64,000 bases of DNA from Gammaproteobacteria bacterium (lineage in GTDB: Bacteria > Pseudomonadota > Gammaproteobacteria > Steroidobacterales > Woeseiaceae). How positions within the stretch are numbered: position 1 is the first letter of the stretch; every line of letters starts with the position of its first letter. Position numbers and translations under genes: made by a program. The notes beneath the pieces are model-generated. The model saw nothing but the letters and a program-made list of their open reading frames with translations, did no database searches and had not been told where the DNA came from. Below, piece after piece: positions 44,104 to 54,100 of the stretch. The stretch lies in NCBI GenBank assembly GCA_029865385.1, contig JAOUGX010000011.1, positions 1-64,000 of the forward strand, read 5' to 3'.

Positions 44104-44813
44104 GTACTCATCCTCGCGGTTTCGAGTGCGACGACAATCATCTCGTCGAAAGTGGTCTGTCGCTCTTCGGTTGACAAAGCCTCGCCGCTGCGAATGTCGT
44201 CACTGACCGTGCAGATGGCCAGCGCCTCGACTCCGTGCTCGGCCGCGATCGGATAGATGCCGGCGGCCTCCATTTCCACACCCAGTACGTTGTACTTCGC
44301 CATCGTATCGAACATGTCCGTGTCCGGCGTATAGAAAAGGTCTGCCGAAAAAATATTGCCGACGTGATAGTTGACTTTGTTTTTCGCCGCAACAGTCACA
44401 GCGTTTTGCACCAGGCGAAAGCTCGCGAGCGCGGCAAGATCATAGCCGCCGAAGCGCATGCGATTGACACCGGAATCCGTCGATGCGCCCATCGCGATCA
44501 AAACGTCGCGAAGTTTCACGTCGGGATGCGTGGTACCGCAACTGCCGACACGAATAAGGCGTTTGACCTTGTATTCCGTGATCAACTCGGTGCAGTAAAT
44601 GGATACGGAAGGAATGCCCATGCCGTGCGCCATAACCGACACCGGCGCGCCTTTGTAGCTGCCGGTAAACCCCCACATGTTGCGAACGTCGGTAACGCGC
44701 CGTGCGTCATCGAGATAAGTATCGGCAATATATTGCGCGCGCAACGGATCGCCAGGCATCAATACCGTTTCGGCGAAATCGCCGGGCGCTGCGTTCATGT
44801 GTTTGGTTGCCAT
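44100..44813 (-). CDS. deoD: purine-nucleoside phosphorylase, DeoD type
   Basis: This 237-residue protein has the hexameric PNP signature: [52 protein letters not shown] and [18 protein letters not shown], with catalytic Asp in [10 protein letters not shown]. It phosphorolyses purine (deoxy)ribonucleosides to free base and (deoxy)ribose 1-phosphate. Bases can enter the guaD/xdh route elsewhere in the window. No phosphopentomutase gene is seen to bridge it to deoC. A GGCGAG ribosome-binding site lies just upstream. Confidence 0.95.
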   Translation of the reverse strand: MATKHMNAAPGDFAETVLMPGDPLRAQYIADTYLDDARRVTDVRNMWGFTGSYKGAPVSVMAHGMGIPSVSIYCTELITEYKVKRLIRVGSCGTTHPDVKLRDVLIAMGASTDSGVNRMRFGGYDLAALASFRLVQNAVTVAAKNKVNYHVGNIFSADLFYTPDTDMFDTMAKYNVLGVEMEAAGIYPIAAEHGVEALAICTVSDDIRSGEALSTEERQTTFDEMIVVALETARMST

Positions 44814-44852
44814 CAGGTCTCGCCAGTCAATTTTCTTGTTGTTGCGCGGATT

Positions 44853-45653
44853 TTACCACCTGGAGACCGTGGACATTCCGCCATCGACCACCAGGTTCGC
44901 ACCACTGATCCAGCGCGCGGCCGGACTCAGCAGGAAATACACGGCATCGGCAACATCCGCGGATGTGCCGAGCCTGCCCAATGGAGCCTTTGCCTGCCAT
45001 CGTGCGACGCCCTCCGGCCATTCCGCTTTCAGGCCGTCGCGGTCGATCAGGCCCGGCGATACCGCATTCACCCGGATTCCGGCGGCGCCATACTCGAGCG
45101 CGCAGGCGCGCGTGAACATCAGCATGCCGGCTTTGCTGGTGGCGTAGTGGCTGTGACCAACAGCGGGGTCCGAGCCCTCTATCGACGCTATGTTGACAAT
45201 CGCACCCGGCAGGCCCGCTTTGCGCAGCCGTTCGGCCGCCATCTGTGTAATCGCAAACGCGCTGTCGAGGTTTGCAGTCATGACTTTGCGCCAGTCATCG
45301 ACTGTCATACCCGCCAAAGCCTGCACCGGCTGAGTGGCCGCGTTATTTACGACGAGGTCGATGGCAGGACCGCCGATCGCCTCTATAGCGGCAAACAATT
45401 CCTGCGCCCCTGCAGCTTCGGAAAGATCGGCTTGCACACTCAGCACGTCTATTCCCGATTTTTCGAATTCATTGGCAAGTGCAGAAGCTGCAGCTGCGTT
45501 GCTATGAAAATGCAGGGCCAGATCGGCGCCCGCTGCAGCCAGTCGGCGCGCGATTGCGCTGCCGATATTGCCGCTGGCCCCTGTCACCAGCGCGCGATGT
45601 CCGGACAGATCGGTGCCAGTGTCAACCAGCCCCTGCTGTTTGCTTCCTGTCAT
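44853..45653 (-). CDS. short-chain dehydrogenase/reductase
   Basis: From the ATG at 45653 this is 266 residues. The NAD(P) site is ALVTGASGNIGSAIARRL, the NNAA motif is in LVVNNAATQPV, and the active-site triad includes SIEGSD and YATSK. The end, GANLVVDGGMSTV, is typical of classical SDRs. Substrate is unknown. It lies 39 bp upstream of deoD on the same strand and could be part of that operon, perhaps acting on a sugar or aldehyde, but that is inference. A frame extending 137 codons upstream overlaps the divergent cupin gene and is not coding. Confidence 0.9.
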   Translation of the reverse strand: MTGSKQQGLVDTGTDLSGHRALVTGASGNIGSAIARRLAAAGADLALHFHSNAAAASALANEFEKSGIDVLSVQADLSEAAGAQELFAAIEAIGGPAIDLVVNNAATQPVQALAGMTVDDWRKVMTANLDSAFAITQMAAERLRKAGLPGAIVNIASIEGSDPAVGHSHYATSKAGMLMFTRACALEYGAAGIRVNAVSPGLIDRDGLKAEWPEGVARWQAKAPLGRLGTSADVADAVYFLLSPAARWISGANLVVDGGMSTVSRW

Positions 45654-45774
45654 TGAGGTTTTTCCGCTTCTGCGGCCGCCCGGCAACGATACCCGGCCGG
45701 GCGTGGCCTGCAGGGATTCAATAGAATAGGCGACACAAGAATGACACAAAACCGGCAAAAGCGAGCCACATCCA

Positions 45775-46140
45775 ATGAGCAATGTCATCCGCCCCGGGCC
45801 GCAGCAAGGCGAGGAGATTCTGACCCGCGAGCGCTGTTTCATTCGCGAAATCATCAACGACCCGCAGGTTCCGCACTTCTCCCTCGCCCTGTGCCGTGTA
45901 CTGCCTGGCGTTACAACCGAGCTGCACCGCCTGAGCGTGGACGAGTGGTACCTGATCAACGCCGGCCATGGACACATGGAAATCGACGGGCAAGCCGGTG
46001 TGCCGGTTGGCCCGGGCGACACCGTCGTCATCCCCTGCGGCTCGGCGCAGCGAATCAGTAACACGGGAACCGCGGAGCTGCGCTTTCAGTGCGTTTGCCT
46101 GCCACGCTTCACGCCGGACTGCTACGAACCACTCGAATGA
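45775..46140 (+). CDS. small cupin-domain protein
   Basis: This 121-residue single-domain cupin has motif 1 around PGVTTELHRLSVDEWYLINAGHGHMEIDG and motif 2 PVGPGDTVVIPCGSAQRISN. His and Glu positions could bind one metal ion (His in ELHRL, Glu in VDEWY); the usual motif-2 histidine is not obvious. The family includes mannose-6-phosphate-isomerase-like and unknown sugar- or metabolite-binding proteins. It diverges from the SDR gene and precedes a TonB-dependent receptor gene by 147 bp. Confidence 0.82.
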   Translation: MSNVIRPGPQQGEEILTRERCFIREIINDPQVPHFSLALCRVLPGVTTELHRLSVDEWYLINAGHGHMEIDGQAGVPVGPGDTVVIPCGSAQRISNTGTAELRFQCVCLPRFTPDCYEPLE

Positions 46141-46287
46141 AGCGCAGCGGAGCGCTGCCGCCGGCGTGATCGTTGTGCAACAGCCACAGGATTGCCGCCG
46201 AATTTGGGCCCTCCGAAACGACAAATTTCTGGTTATATGCGCATTCATAGGCGTTATACTGCGACATCCGCAATCTGGAGACACAAA

Positions 46288-48570
46288 ATGCGTGGTTTCA
46301 ATCCAACAAAATCAATAATCAAAGGCCTACTCAGTATCGCGCTTGGCGTGGGCGCCGCAGGGCTTCTGCCGGATACGGGCAGCCTGGCCTTTGCACAAGG
46401 CAATGCCATCCTGGAAGAAATAACGGTTACGGCACAGCGCCGCGAAGAGAATTTGCAGGAAGTACCGATCTCGGTTACGGCAATGTCCGGCGAGAGAATG
46501 GCGACGCTCTTCGAGGGTGGCGAAGACATCCGGGCTCTGGCAGCCCGCATTCCGAGCCTGTATGCGGAATCGTCCAACGGCAGATTGGCGCCGCGCTTCT
46601 ACATGCGGGGTCTTGGCAACACGGACTTCGACTTGGCCGCGTCTCAGTCGGTTTCGATTCTGTTCGACGAAGTCGTGCAGGAAAACGTCATTTTGAAAAG
46701 CTTCCCGCTGTTCGATATCGAGCGCGTAGAAGTGCTGCGCGGCCCGCAGGGCACTCTGTTCGGTCGCAATACGCCGGCCGGGATCGTGAAGTTCGATACG
46801 CGCAAGCCCACCGCAGACTTCGACGGTTATGCACTCGCAACGGTCGGCAGCGCCGGCACGATGAATATCGAAGGCGCTGTCGGCGGCAGCCTTAACGACG
46901 CCAAGACCCTGCAGGGTCGTATTTCATTGTTAAGTCAGAATCGCGACGACTGGATCGACAACGCCTACACCGGCGAGAACGATGCCATGGGCGGCTGGAA
47001 TGAATTGGCGTGGCGTGGCCAGTTGCTGTGGGCCCCTACGGACAATTTCAGCGCACTGCTAAACTATCACGGCCGCGATATGGACAATGGAACGGCCTCT
47101 ATTTTCCAGGCCAATATCCTGACCACCGGCAGTAATGCGCTCAATAACAATTTCCACCGCGATCGCGTGTTCTTCGACGAAGGCGACAACAATCCGCAGG
47201 AAGCCCAAGCGGCCGGCGGCTCGCTGAAACTCGATTTCGATTTCGGCAATGACATGACTTTAACCTCGATCTCGGCTTACGAGACCGTGAAAAACCGCAG
47301 CCTCGGCGACATCGACGGTGGATTCGGCGCCGTGTTCCTGCCGGAGATGGGCCCGGGGTTCATTCCGTTTCCGTCGGTAACACAAGATGGCCTGGACGAC
47401 CTGGACCAGTTCACGCAGGAATTCCGCCTGGCATCGCAAGCCACGGACAGCTTTTTCTGGCAGGCCGGCGTGTTCTACTTCGATTCGGATTTCTCGGTTA
47501 CGACCAGCCCGTTCTTCGTACCGTCGACAACGGTGCGTCACGAGAACACATCGTGGGCAGTATTCGGACATGTCAGCTTCGATCTCACCGACAGGACCAC
47601 GTTAACGGCTGGAGTCCGCTACACCGATGACGACAAGGACATGAGCGTTACGGACACACCGCCGTTCAACCCGCTGCCACCCGGAATTTTGGCCGGCCAG
47701 CCGGTGTCGGTCGCTGACGAACAGGTCAGCTGGGACCTGAGCCTGATGTACGCGGTGAACGACGATTTCAATCTTTACGGCCGCGTCGCCAGCGGTTTCC
47801 GTGCACCGACGATCCAGGGCCGTAACATCGCGTTCTTCGATGCCAACCCGTACTCGATCGCGACCTCGGAAACGATTCTGTCATCGGAGCTCGGCTTCAA
47901 ATCGACGATCGGCGATCGCATGCGCCTCAACGGATCCGTGTTCTATTACACGATCGACGACCAGCAGCTCTCTGCTATCGGTGGCAATGCCAATTCCAAC
48001 GTGCTCGTGAATGCCGACAAAGGCACCGGTTTCGGCGTGGATTTCGATGCAGAGATCCTGCTCACCGACAACCTCATCCTGACGCTCGGCGGAAGCTGGA
48101 ACGACACGGAAATCGACGACGCGAACCTGGTAACGGCGATGCCCTGCGGCGTACCGACCAACACGGCGCGGCGCTGCACCGTTCTGGATCCGCTGGACAC
48201 CGATGGCTTTGCCATTCTCGATGGCAATCCGTTCCCGCAGGCGCCCGAGTACCTGTTCAATGCCGTGCTTCGTTACAGCATGCCAGTGGACGGCGGCGAC
48301 CTGTTCTTCCAGACGGATTGGGCATTCCAGGGCGACGCACAGTTCTTCCTTTATGAATCGACCGAATTCCACAGCGGCGACATTTACGAAGGCGGCGTGC
48401 GCGCGGGCTTCACCGCAGACGACAATCGCTGGGAACTCGCCGTGTTCGGACGCAACATTACCGACGCGGAGAACCTGAAAGGCGCCATCGATTTCAACAA
48501 CAACACGGGCTTCGTCAACGACCGGCGAATCTGGGGCGCGAGCTTCAAAATCAATTTCGGCGCTTTCTGA
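46288..48570 (+). CDS. TonB-dependent outer-membrane receptor
   Basis: From the ATG at 46288 (GGAG eight bases upstream) this is 760 residues. A signal peptide (IIKGLLSIALGVGAAGLLP...AFAQ) precedes a TonB box-like EEITVTAQRREENLQEVPISVTAMSG. The plug domain includes RGPQGTLFGRNTPAGIVKF, and a 22-strand barrel ends in FKINFGAF with C-terminal Phe. The plug motifs are those of the large Sphingomonas/marine-gamma receptor group, whose substrates range over siderophores, vitamins, glycans and nucleosides. A strong terminator follows. Confidence 0.93.
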   Translation: MRGFNPTKSIIKGLLSIALGVGAAGLLPDTGSLAFAQGNAILEEITVTAQRREENLQEVPISVTAMSGERMATLFEGGEDIRALAARIPSLYAESSNGRLAPRFYMRGLGNTDFDLAASQSVSILFDEVVQENVILKSFPLFDIERVEVLRGPQGTLFGRNTPAGIVKFDTRKPTADFDGYALATVGSAGTMNIEGAVGGSLNDAKTLQGRISLLSQNRDDWIDNAYTGENDAMGGWNELAWRGQLLWAPTDNFSALLNYHGRDMDNGTASIFQANILTTGSNALNNNFHRDRVFFDEGDNNPQEAQAAGGSLKLDFDFGNDMTLTSISAYETVKNRSLGDIDGGFGAVFLPEMGPGFIPFPSVTQDGLDDLDQFTQEFRLASQATDSFFWQAGVFYFDSDFSVTTSPFFVPSTTVRHENTSWAVFGHVSFDLTDRTTLTAGVRYTDDDKDMSVTDTPPFNPLPPGILAGQPVSVADEQVSWDLSLMYAVNDDFNLYGRVASGFRAPTIQGRNIAFFDANPYSIATSETILSSELGFKSTIGDRMRLNGSVFYYTIDDQQLSAIGGNANSNVLVNADKGTGFGVDFDAEILLTDNLILTLGGSWNDTEIDDANLVTAMPCGVPTNTARRCTVLDPLDTDGFAILDGNPFPQAPEYLFNAVLRYSMPVDGGDLFFQTDWAFQGDAQFFLYESTEFHSGDIYEGGVRAGFTADDNRWELAVFGRNITDAENLKGAIDFNNNTGFVNDRRIWGASFKINFGAF

Positions 48571-48586
48571 CGCGCTTCGACATGTT

Positions 48587-48620
48587 CGAAAAAAACCCGG
48601 TGAAAGCCGGGTTTTTTTTG
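48587..48620. terminator. intrinsic terminator of the TonB-receptor gene
   Basis: AAAAAAACCCGG, loop TGAAA and GCCGGGTTTTTTTT form a 6-bp GC core extended by A-T pairs and ending in eight T residues, 20 bp after the stop. Confidence 0.88.
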
Positions 48621-48655
48621 GTCGCGATTCAGAGGTGTGACTCACCGCTTCGCTG

Positions 48656-48803
48656 GTCGCCCGCAGTGCAGGCTCCTACACGTACTACCCGGAACAACCC
48701 GGTCGCCCGCAGTGCGGGCTCCTGCACGTACTGCCCGGAAATCGGTCGCCCGCGATGCGGGCTCCTGCACAAAACTCCTGTAGGAGCCCGCATCGCGGGC
48801 GAC
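48656..48803. repeat. cluster of four REP-like palindromes (GTCGCCCGCGATGCGGGCTCC family)
   Basis: Three direct units, GTCGCCCGCAGTGCAGGCTC, GTCGCCCGCAGTGCGGGCTC and GTCGCCCGCGATGCGGGCTC, start at 48656, 48702 and 48745. A fourth inverted unit (GTAGGAGCCCGCATCGCGGG) starts at 48780. Each unit is an imperfect palindrome (GCCCGC...GCGGGC). Spacers share ACGTACTxCCCGGAA, showing local duplication. The same core recurs in the array at 54585-54875. Confidence 0.9.
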
Positions 48804-48828
48804 CGGGTGCTGGTAGTATCAGCAAGCC

Positions 48829-49743
48829 ATGCCCGGACCCGCTTTCATAGCCTTCTTCGTCCTGCTCGTACCGCTTGCAGCGAATGCCGGCAGTTATTCG
48901 GATTTGCGCCTCAGCGGCAAGATTTATGACCGGCGCATTATCGAGGCCAGTGGCCTTGCGAGATCGCATGTCGTCGCGGATCGCCTGTGGACACTGAATG
49001 ACGGCGATGCGAAACCGGAACTCTTCGCAATTGATGGCGGCGGGAATCTGCATGGCTCGATATCGCTCAGTCCGGCGACAAATGTCGACTGGGAAGACAT
49101 CGCGTCGTTCGAGCATGACGGTAAATCGTGGCTGCTCATCGCCGACATTGGCGACAATGAAGCGAAGCGGCGTTACTGCTCGTTGTATGTCGTCGAAGAG
49201 CCGGCCGAACTGCATAAACAGAAGCTCGAACCCGCCCGCCAAATTCGATTCACCTATCCTGACGGACCGCTCGACGCCGAATCCGTCGCCGTGGATGCCG
49301 AAAACGACAGCGTTCTGATTCTGGTCAAGCGAACGGTTCCGGCGCGCCTTTACTCGGTGCCGCTTCTTGCCGGCGACGACGACTCCATCCGAACCGCCGA
49401 ATTACTGGGCGATGTGGCCACCCTTCCGCAACCGAGTCAGCTGGAACTGGACCGTGCGCTTGCCCATCAGAGCTGGCACTGGCAGCCGACCGCGATGGAT
49501 ATCACCCGAAATGGGCGCACGGCCGCAATTCTCACCTATCGCGGAATATATATTTACCAACGATTGGAAATGGAAAGCTGGATCGATGCGTTGCAAAGGG
49601 TACCGCAAGACATCGATTTCCCCACGAACGGAATCGCCGAGGCAATCGCATTCAGTTATAAAGACGACAGCCTCTTCGTTACTGTGGAAGGGCGCTCACC
49701 GCCAATCTATCGCAGTGACCTTCAGGGCCAGCATCAGCGATAG
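48829..49743 (+). CDS. exported hypothetical protein, probable beta-propeller
   Basis: This 304-residue protein has a clear signal peptide (FIAFFVLLVPLAANAG). Repeated segments suggest propeller blades: EASGLARSHVVADRLWTLNDGDAKPELFAID, DWEDIASFEHDGKSWLLIADIGDNEAKR, DAESVAVDAENDSVLILVKR and GIAEAIAFSYKDDSLFVTVE. Such proteins are often called esterase-like or SdiA-regulated-like. No catalytic residues can be named. It starts about 25 bp after a REP unit and precedes the EEP lipoprotein gene by 18 bp, so the two are probably cotranscribed. Confidence 0.75.
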   Translation: MPGPAFIAFFVLLVPLAANAGSYSDLRLSGKIYDRRIIEASGLARSHVVADRLWTLNDGDAKPELFAIDGGGNLHGSISLSPATNVDWEDIASFEHDGKSWLLIADIGDNEAKRRYCSLYVVEEPAELHKQKLEPARQIRFTYPDGPLDAESVAVDAENDSVLILVKRTVPARLYSVPLLAGDDDSIRTAELLGDVATLPQPSQLELDRALAHQSWHWQPTAMDITRNGRTAAILTYRGIYIYQRLEMESWIDALQRVPQDIDFPTNGIAEAIAFSYKDDSLFVTVEGRSPPIYRSDLQGQHQR

Positions 49744-49761
49744 AACAGGAATCCGGACTGC

Positions 49762-50865
49762 ATGAACACGAGTAAAACAATCTTTTCAATTCTTGGGATC
49801 GGCGCACTACTGGCGACAAGTGCCTGCCGCGAAACGACAGATCCGGATTCGGTTGCACAAGACGCCGGGGTTCACGCCATCTCGATCATGACCTTCAACG
49901 TCGAAAACCTGTTCGACAATGTTGACGATCCGGGCAAGGACGACGGCACTTACCTGGCATTGACCGACAAGCAGAACGACGAACATCGCACTGCCTGCGC
50001 CACCATCGAAGTCCGCCGCTGGCGCGATCAGTGCCTCAACTGGGACTGGAATGAGGACATCATCCAGCAGAAACTGCAGGTGATTGCAGACGCGATCCTG
50101 CAAGTGGACGACGGCCGCGGCGCCGACATCGTCGCGCTGCAGGAAGTCGAAAACATCGGCATCCTGGAGCGGTTGCGCACGGATTATCTGGGCAGCGCCG
50201 AGTATCTCCCGGCCATTCTTGTCGAAGGCAGTGACCTGCGTGGCATCGATGTCGCGTTTCTCTCGAGGCTGCCGCTCGCGGGTACACCGACCCTGCACAG
50301 CATTCCCTTTGAGGGCATTCCGGAGAAACGCGTCGCCGACACGCGCGGTATCCTGCAGGCCGATTTCCTGCTGCCGGACGAAACACTTCTTAGCGGATTC
50401 GCCGTGCATTTCCCTGCGCCGTTTCACCCGGCCGAAATGCGCGAAATGGCCTACGCGCGACTGAACCGGCTGCTGGATGCCCTGCCGGCCGATCGGCCCG
50501 CATTCGCCGCCGGCGACTTCAATACGACCTCGAGCGAGAACGCGAAAAAAGACCTGCTCGGCCGCCTGGTCCGGCCACGCTGGACCGTGGCACACGAGGT
50601 CGGCTGCGAAGAATGCCCTGGCACGCAGTACTACGCAGCTGACGGTAGTTGGTCATTTCTGGACATGATCCTGTGGTCGCCCGGTCGCAATCGTGGCGCG
50701 GACGCAACATGGGCCATTCGCGCTGATTCCGTGCAATTGGCAAACAAGACGCCCGCACAAGTCACGCTCGAGGGCACGCCGGCTCGCTTCAATCTACCGG
50801 AGGGCAGCGGTGTATCCGATCACTGGCCGCTTGCGCTTATGATCGAAACGACCAATAAACAATAG
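49762..50865 (+). CDS. endonuclease/exonuclease/phosphatase-family lipoprotein
   Basis: This 367-residue protein has a lipoprotein signal (SILGIGALLATSAC, lipobox Cys near 22) and a DNase I-like EEP fold. MTFNVENLFD gives the first metal-site Asn, IVALQEVEN the catalytic Glu, GIDVAFLSR an Asp, AAGDFNTTSSE the Asp/Asn pair, and GVSDHWPLAL the Asp-His end. Activity on DNA, RNA or phospho-substrates outside the cytoplasm is expected. Proximity to nucleotidase genes suggests a nuclease, but phosphodiesterase on another substrate is possible. Confidence 0.87.
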   Translation: MNTSKTIFSILGIGALLATSACRETTDPDSVAQDAGVHAISIMTFNVENLFDNVDDPGKDDGTYLALTDKQNDEHRTACATIEVRRWRDQCLNWDWNEDIIQQKLQVIADAILQVDDGRGADIVALQEVENIGILERLRTDYLGSAEYLPAILVEGSDLRGIDVAFLSRLPLAGTPTLHSIPFEGIPEKRVADTRGILQADFLLPDETLLSGFAVHFPAPFHPAEMREMAYARLNRLLDALPADRPAFAAGDFNTTSSENAKKDLLGRLVRPRWTVAHEVGCEECPGTQYYAADGSWSFLDMILWSPGRNRGADATWAIRADSVQLANKTPAQVTLEGTPARFNLPEGSGVSDHWPLALMIETTNKQ

Positions 50866-51121
50866 TTTGCCGGTTTTTGCTGACGAGGTTTCGAGTGATC
50901 GGCGCACGGCCCGGAGCAAATGCTGCTGCCGGACTGCGAAAGCCACTGTAAACCCTTATTGCGCGGCCATTTTCGCTGCGTTAGATTTGCCACAAAGCAC
51001 ACGAAGCGGACTGCGCGTTCCGGCCATCCGGGCAGCAGCACCGACTTTTTTCCCGAGCGAAATCAAACCGTCATATTGCTGGCCTAAGGTTTCGCTCCCA
51101 TTCAAATTGCGGGGATCGACG
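50866..51121. other. 256-bp intergenic region upstream of the Oar-like receptor
   Basis: The receptor frame stays open through this region but shows no signal peptide or domain, so it is read as 5' untranslated and promoter DNA. A GCGGGGA ribosome-binding site precedes the chosen ATG. No operator or riboswitch motif was recognised. Confidence 0.45.
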
Positions 51122-54100
51122 ATGAATAACAACAGTAAGCCTGCACGCCCATCGCACAGGTCGTTCGGACATGCGTTTTTTGCAACCCTGGCATTGCTTG
51201 CCCTGTCTGTTGCGGGATTCGCACAAGAAACGACGTCTGCCGTTCGAGGCACGATCAGTGGGCCGGACGGCGCTCCGGCGGCCGGAGCAACAGTCACCGT
51301 GGTCGACTTGCGAACCGGCACCCGTCGATCGGCGGTCACCAGCAGCAGCGGCCAGTTTTCGGTCAGCGGCCTGCGCGTTGGCGGACCCTACAACGTCGAG
51401 ATCCAGTCCAGCCAGTACGCCGGCCAAACGGTCACTGACGTTTATCTCGGCCTCGGCGACACCTTCACATTCGATCTCGCGCTGGCGGCGGATTCGGTGG
51501 AAGAAATCGTCGTCACCGCGACGGCCATCAAATCGGCCCAGGTCGCACTCGGGCCAGCGAATACATTCGACATCCAGACGCTGCAGGAAGCGCCCGCAAT
51601 CAACCGCGACCTCGCGGACGTTGTGCGGCTTGATCCCCGGGTTTATGTCGACGAAGCGGACGTCAACGGCCTGCAGTGCGCCGGCGCGAGCTCGCGTTTC
51701 AACAGCCTGACGGTCGATGGCGTGAAGATGAACGACAATTTCGGCCTGAATCGCAGCGGCTACCCGACCGAACGCATGCCCTTCCCTTACGACGCTATCG
51801 AGCAGGTATCGGTCGAACTGGCACCGTTCGACGTCCAGTACGGCGGTTTCACGGCCTGCAACTTCAACGCGGTAACGAAATCCGGAACCAACGAATTCCA
51901 CGGATCGGTGTTTTTCGACTACACGGATGACAGCCTGAGCGGCGATACCCTCGAAGGCGATCCGATCGACCTTGGAGTATTTGACGAGAAGCGCTACGGT
52001 TTTTCGATAGGCGGACCGATTATTTCGGACAAGCTGTTTTTCTTTGCTGCCTACGAAAAGCTCGAAGGTGCAAACACTTACTCGCGTGGACCGGCCGGGA
52101 CTGCCGTCGGCGCACCGGTTGCCGGTACATCTGTGGCTCAGGCCAACGAGATCGCGCGAATTGCCAGGGAACTTTACGGTTACGAACCCGGCGCATTCGA
52201 AACTGCGCTGCCCGTCGAGGATGAAAAGTACCTGATCAAACTCGACTGGGAAATCAACGACCAGCATCGCGCCGCGCTGACACACAACTGGAACGACGGC
52301 TTTAATATCTCCGAATCGGATTCGTCCAGCGGCCAGCTTGAGTTCTCCAATCACCGTTACGAGCGTGGCGCCGAATTGACAGCAACAGCTTTACAGCTGT
52401 TCTCCAACTGGAACGACAGCTTCTCTACTGAGGTTCGTGTATCGAAAGGCAAGCTGGACAACCGGCAGATTCCGCGCGGCGGCGTCGACTTCGGCGAGGT
52501 CCAGGTGTTGACATTCAACGACGATGACAACGACGGCGTCTTCTCGAGCGCAACCGTTTATCTCGGTGCGGATGATTCCCGGCATGCGAACAAACTGAAT
52601 TACGACGTCGTCAACTACAAGATTGCCGGCTCTTACTCGCTGGACGATCACGTGATCACGGGCGGCTGGGAACGCGACGAATTCAGTGTATTCAACCTGT
52701 TTATCCAGGAAGCCGAACTCGAAATTCGCTTTAATAATTCCTGCAACGATGCCAACCCGAACGGCTGTATCCATGCGTTCGAAGCCGGCACGCCGGAACG
52801 TATCATTTACGAGAATGCTGCACCCAGCAACGTCAAGGAAGATGCCGGAGCAAATTTTGGCTACGAAATCAATTCGCTGTACGTGCAGGATGAGTTCCCG
52901 ATAGCCGATGGCAATGTCACGGTCGTCGCCGGCGTTCGTTACGACTGGTACACGAGTTCCGACGTGCCCACGGCCAACCCGCTGTTCGAGCAGCGCTACG
53001 GTTTCAGCAATTCCAAGAATTTCGATGGCGAAGGGCTCATCCAGCCGCGACTCGGCATTAACTGGGACGTGAATGACAGGCTCGCCGTGCACGGCGGTGC
53101 CGGCCTGTACTCGGGCGGCAATCCGAACGTATGGTTGTCGAACAACTATTCCAACAACGGCATCACCCAGGTGGAGGTGTCGGATCGCAACCTGGATAAT
53201 GCGAATCCCTGCGGCCCGATGATCCGGCTGCCGAACGGCGATCCCGACCCGAATGCGGCGCCCTGTCCGTTGACCTTGTTCAACATACCAACCTCAGGCG
53301 CCGGGCGGCCGATTTACGACATTCCGCAGAACCTGATCGACGCGGTTGCGAACGGCACCGCCGACAGCGGCGTCAACGCCATCGACCCGAACTTCAAGAT
53401 CCCGTCGCAGTGGAAGTTCAACGTTGGCATGAATTGGGAGCTTGACCTGGGTTTCATGGGAGATGGCTACGCACTGGCGGCCGATTATATTTACACCAAG
53501 TCCCAGGATTCGGCGATTACGCTGGATGCCGCATTGGCCCAGGTCGGTACCGCGGCAGACGGTCGGCCACTGTACCGTGCGGTTGACTTCCTCGACCCGG
53601 ACTGCGCTACTGACCCTGGAAATTCCGCGGTATGTCCTTCGCGGTTTCAACAGGACCTGATCCTCGCCAACGTCAGTGGCTCCGACGCCGACGCCAACGT
53701 ATTCTCGGTCAGCGTTGCCAAATCGCATGAGGACATTGGCATCGACTGGTCGCTGGCTTACGCCTATACGGATTCGACCGACGTAAGCCCGATGACGAGT
53801 TCAACCGCCGGCTCCAACTTCGGCAACGTTGCGCTATCGGATCCTAACAATCCGTCACGGGCCGATTCGAACTACGTCATCCCGCACCGTTTCACTGGCC
53901 GGTTCTCGTTCCGCAAGGATTTCTTCGGCGACAACACGACACGATTCACGTTGTATGGAAGCCGTAACCAGGGCATCCCGTACAGCTATGTGTACAGCAC
54001 CGGCAATGCCTTTGGTGACTCGTCATTCAGCCAGCGTCACCTGCTGTACGTTCCGACCGGCCCGTCTGATCCGAACGTCGTTTTCGGCGGCGGCTTTGAT

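Noticed and set aside
44235-45656. 473-codon plus-strand frame opposite deoD and the SDR gene
   Set aside because: It spans two real genes and their intergenic gap in antisense, with no recognisable protein features.
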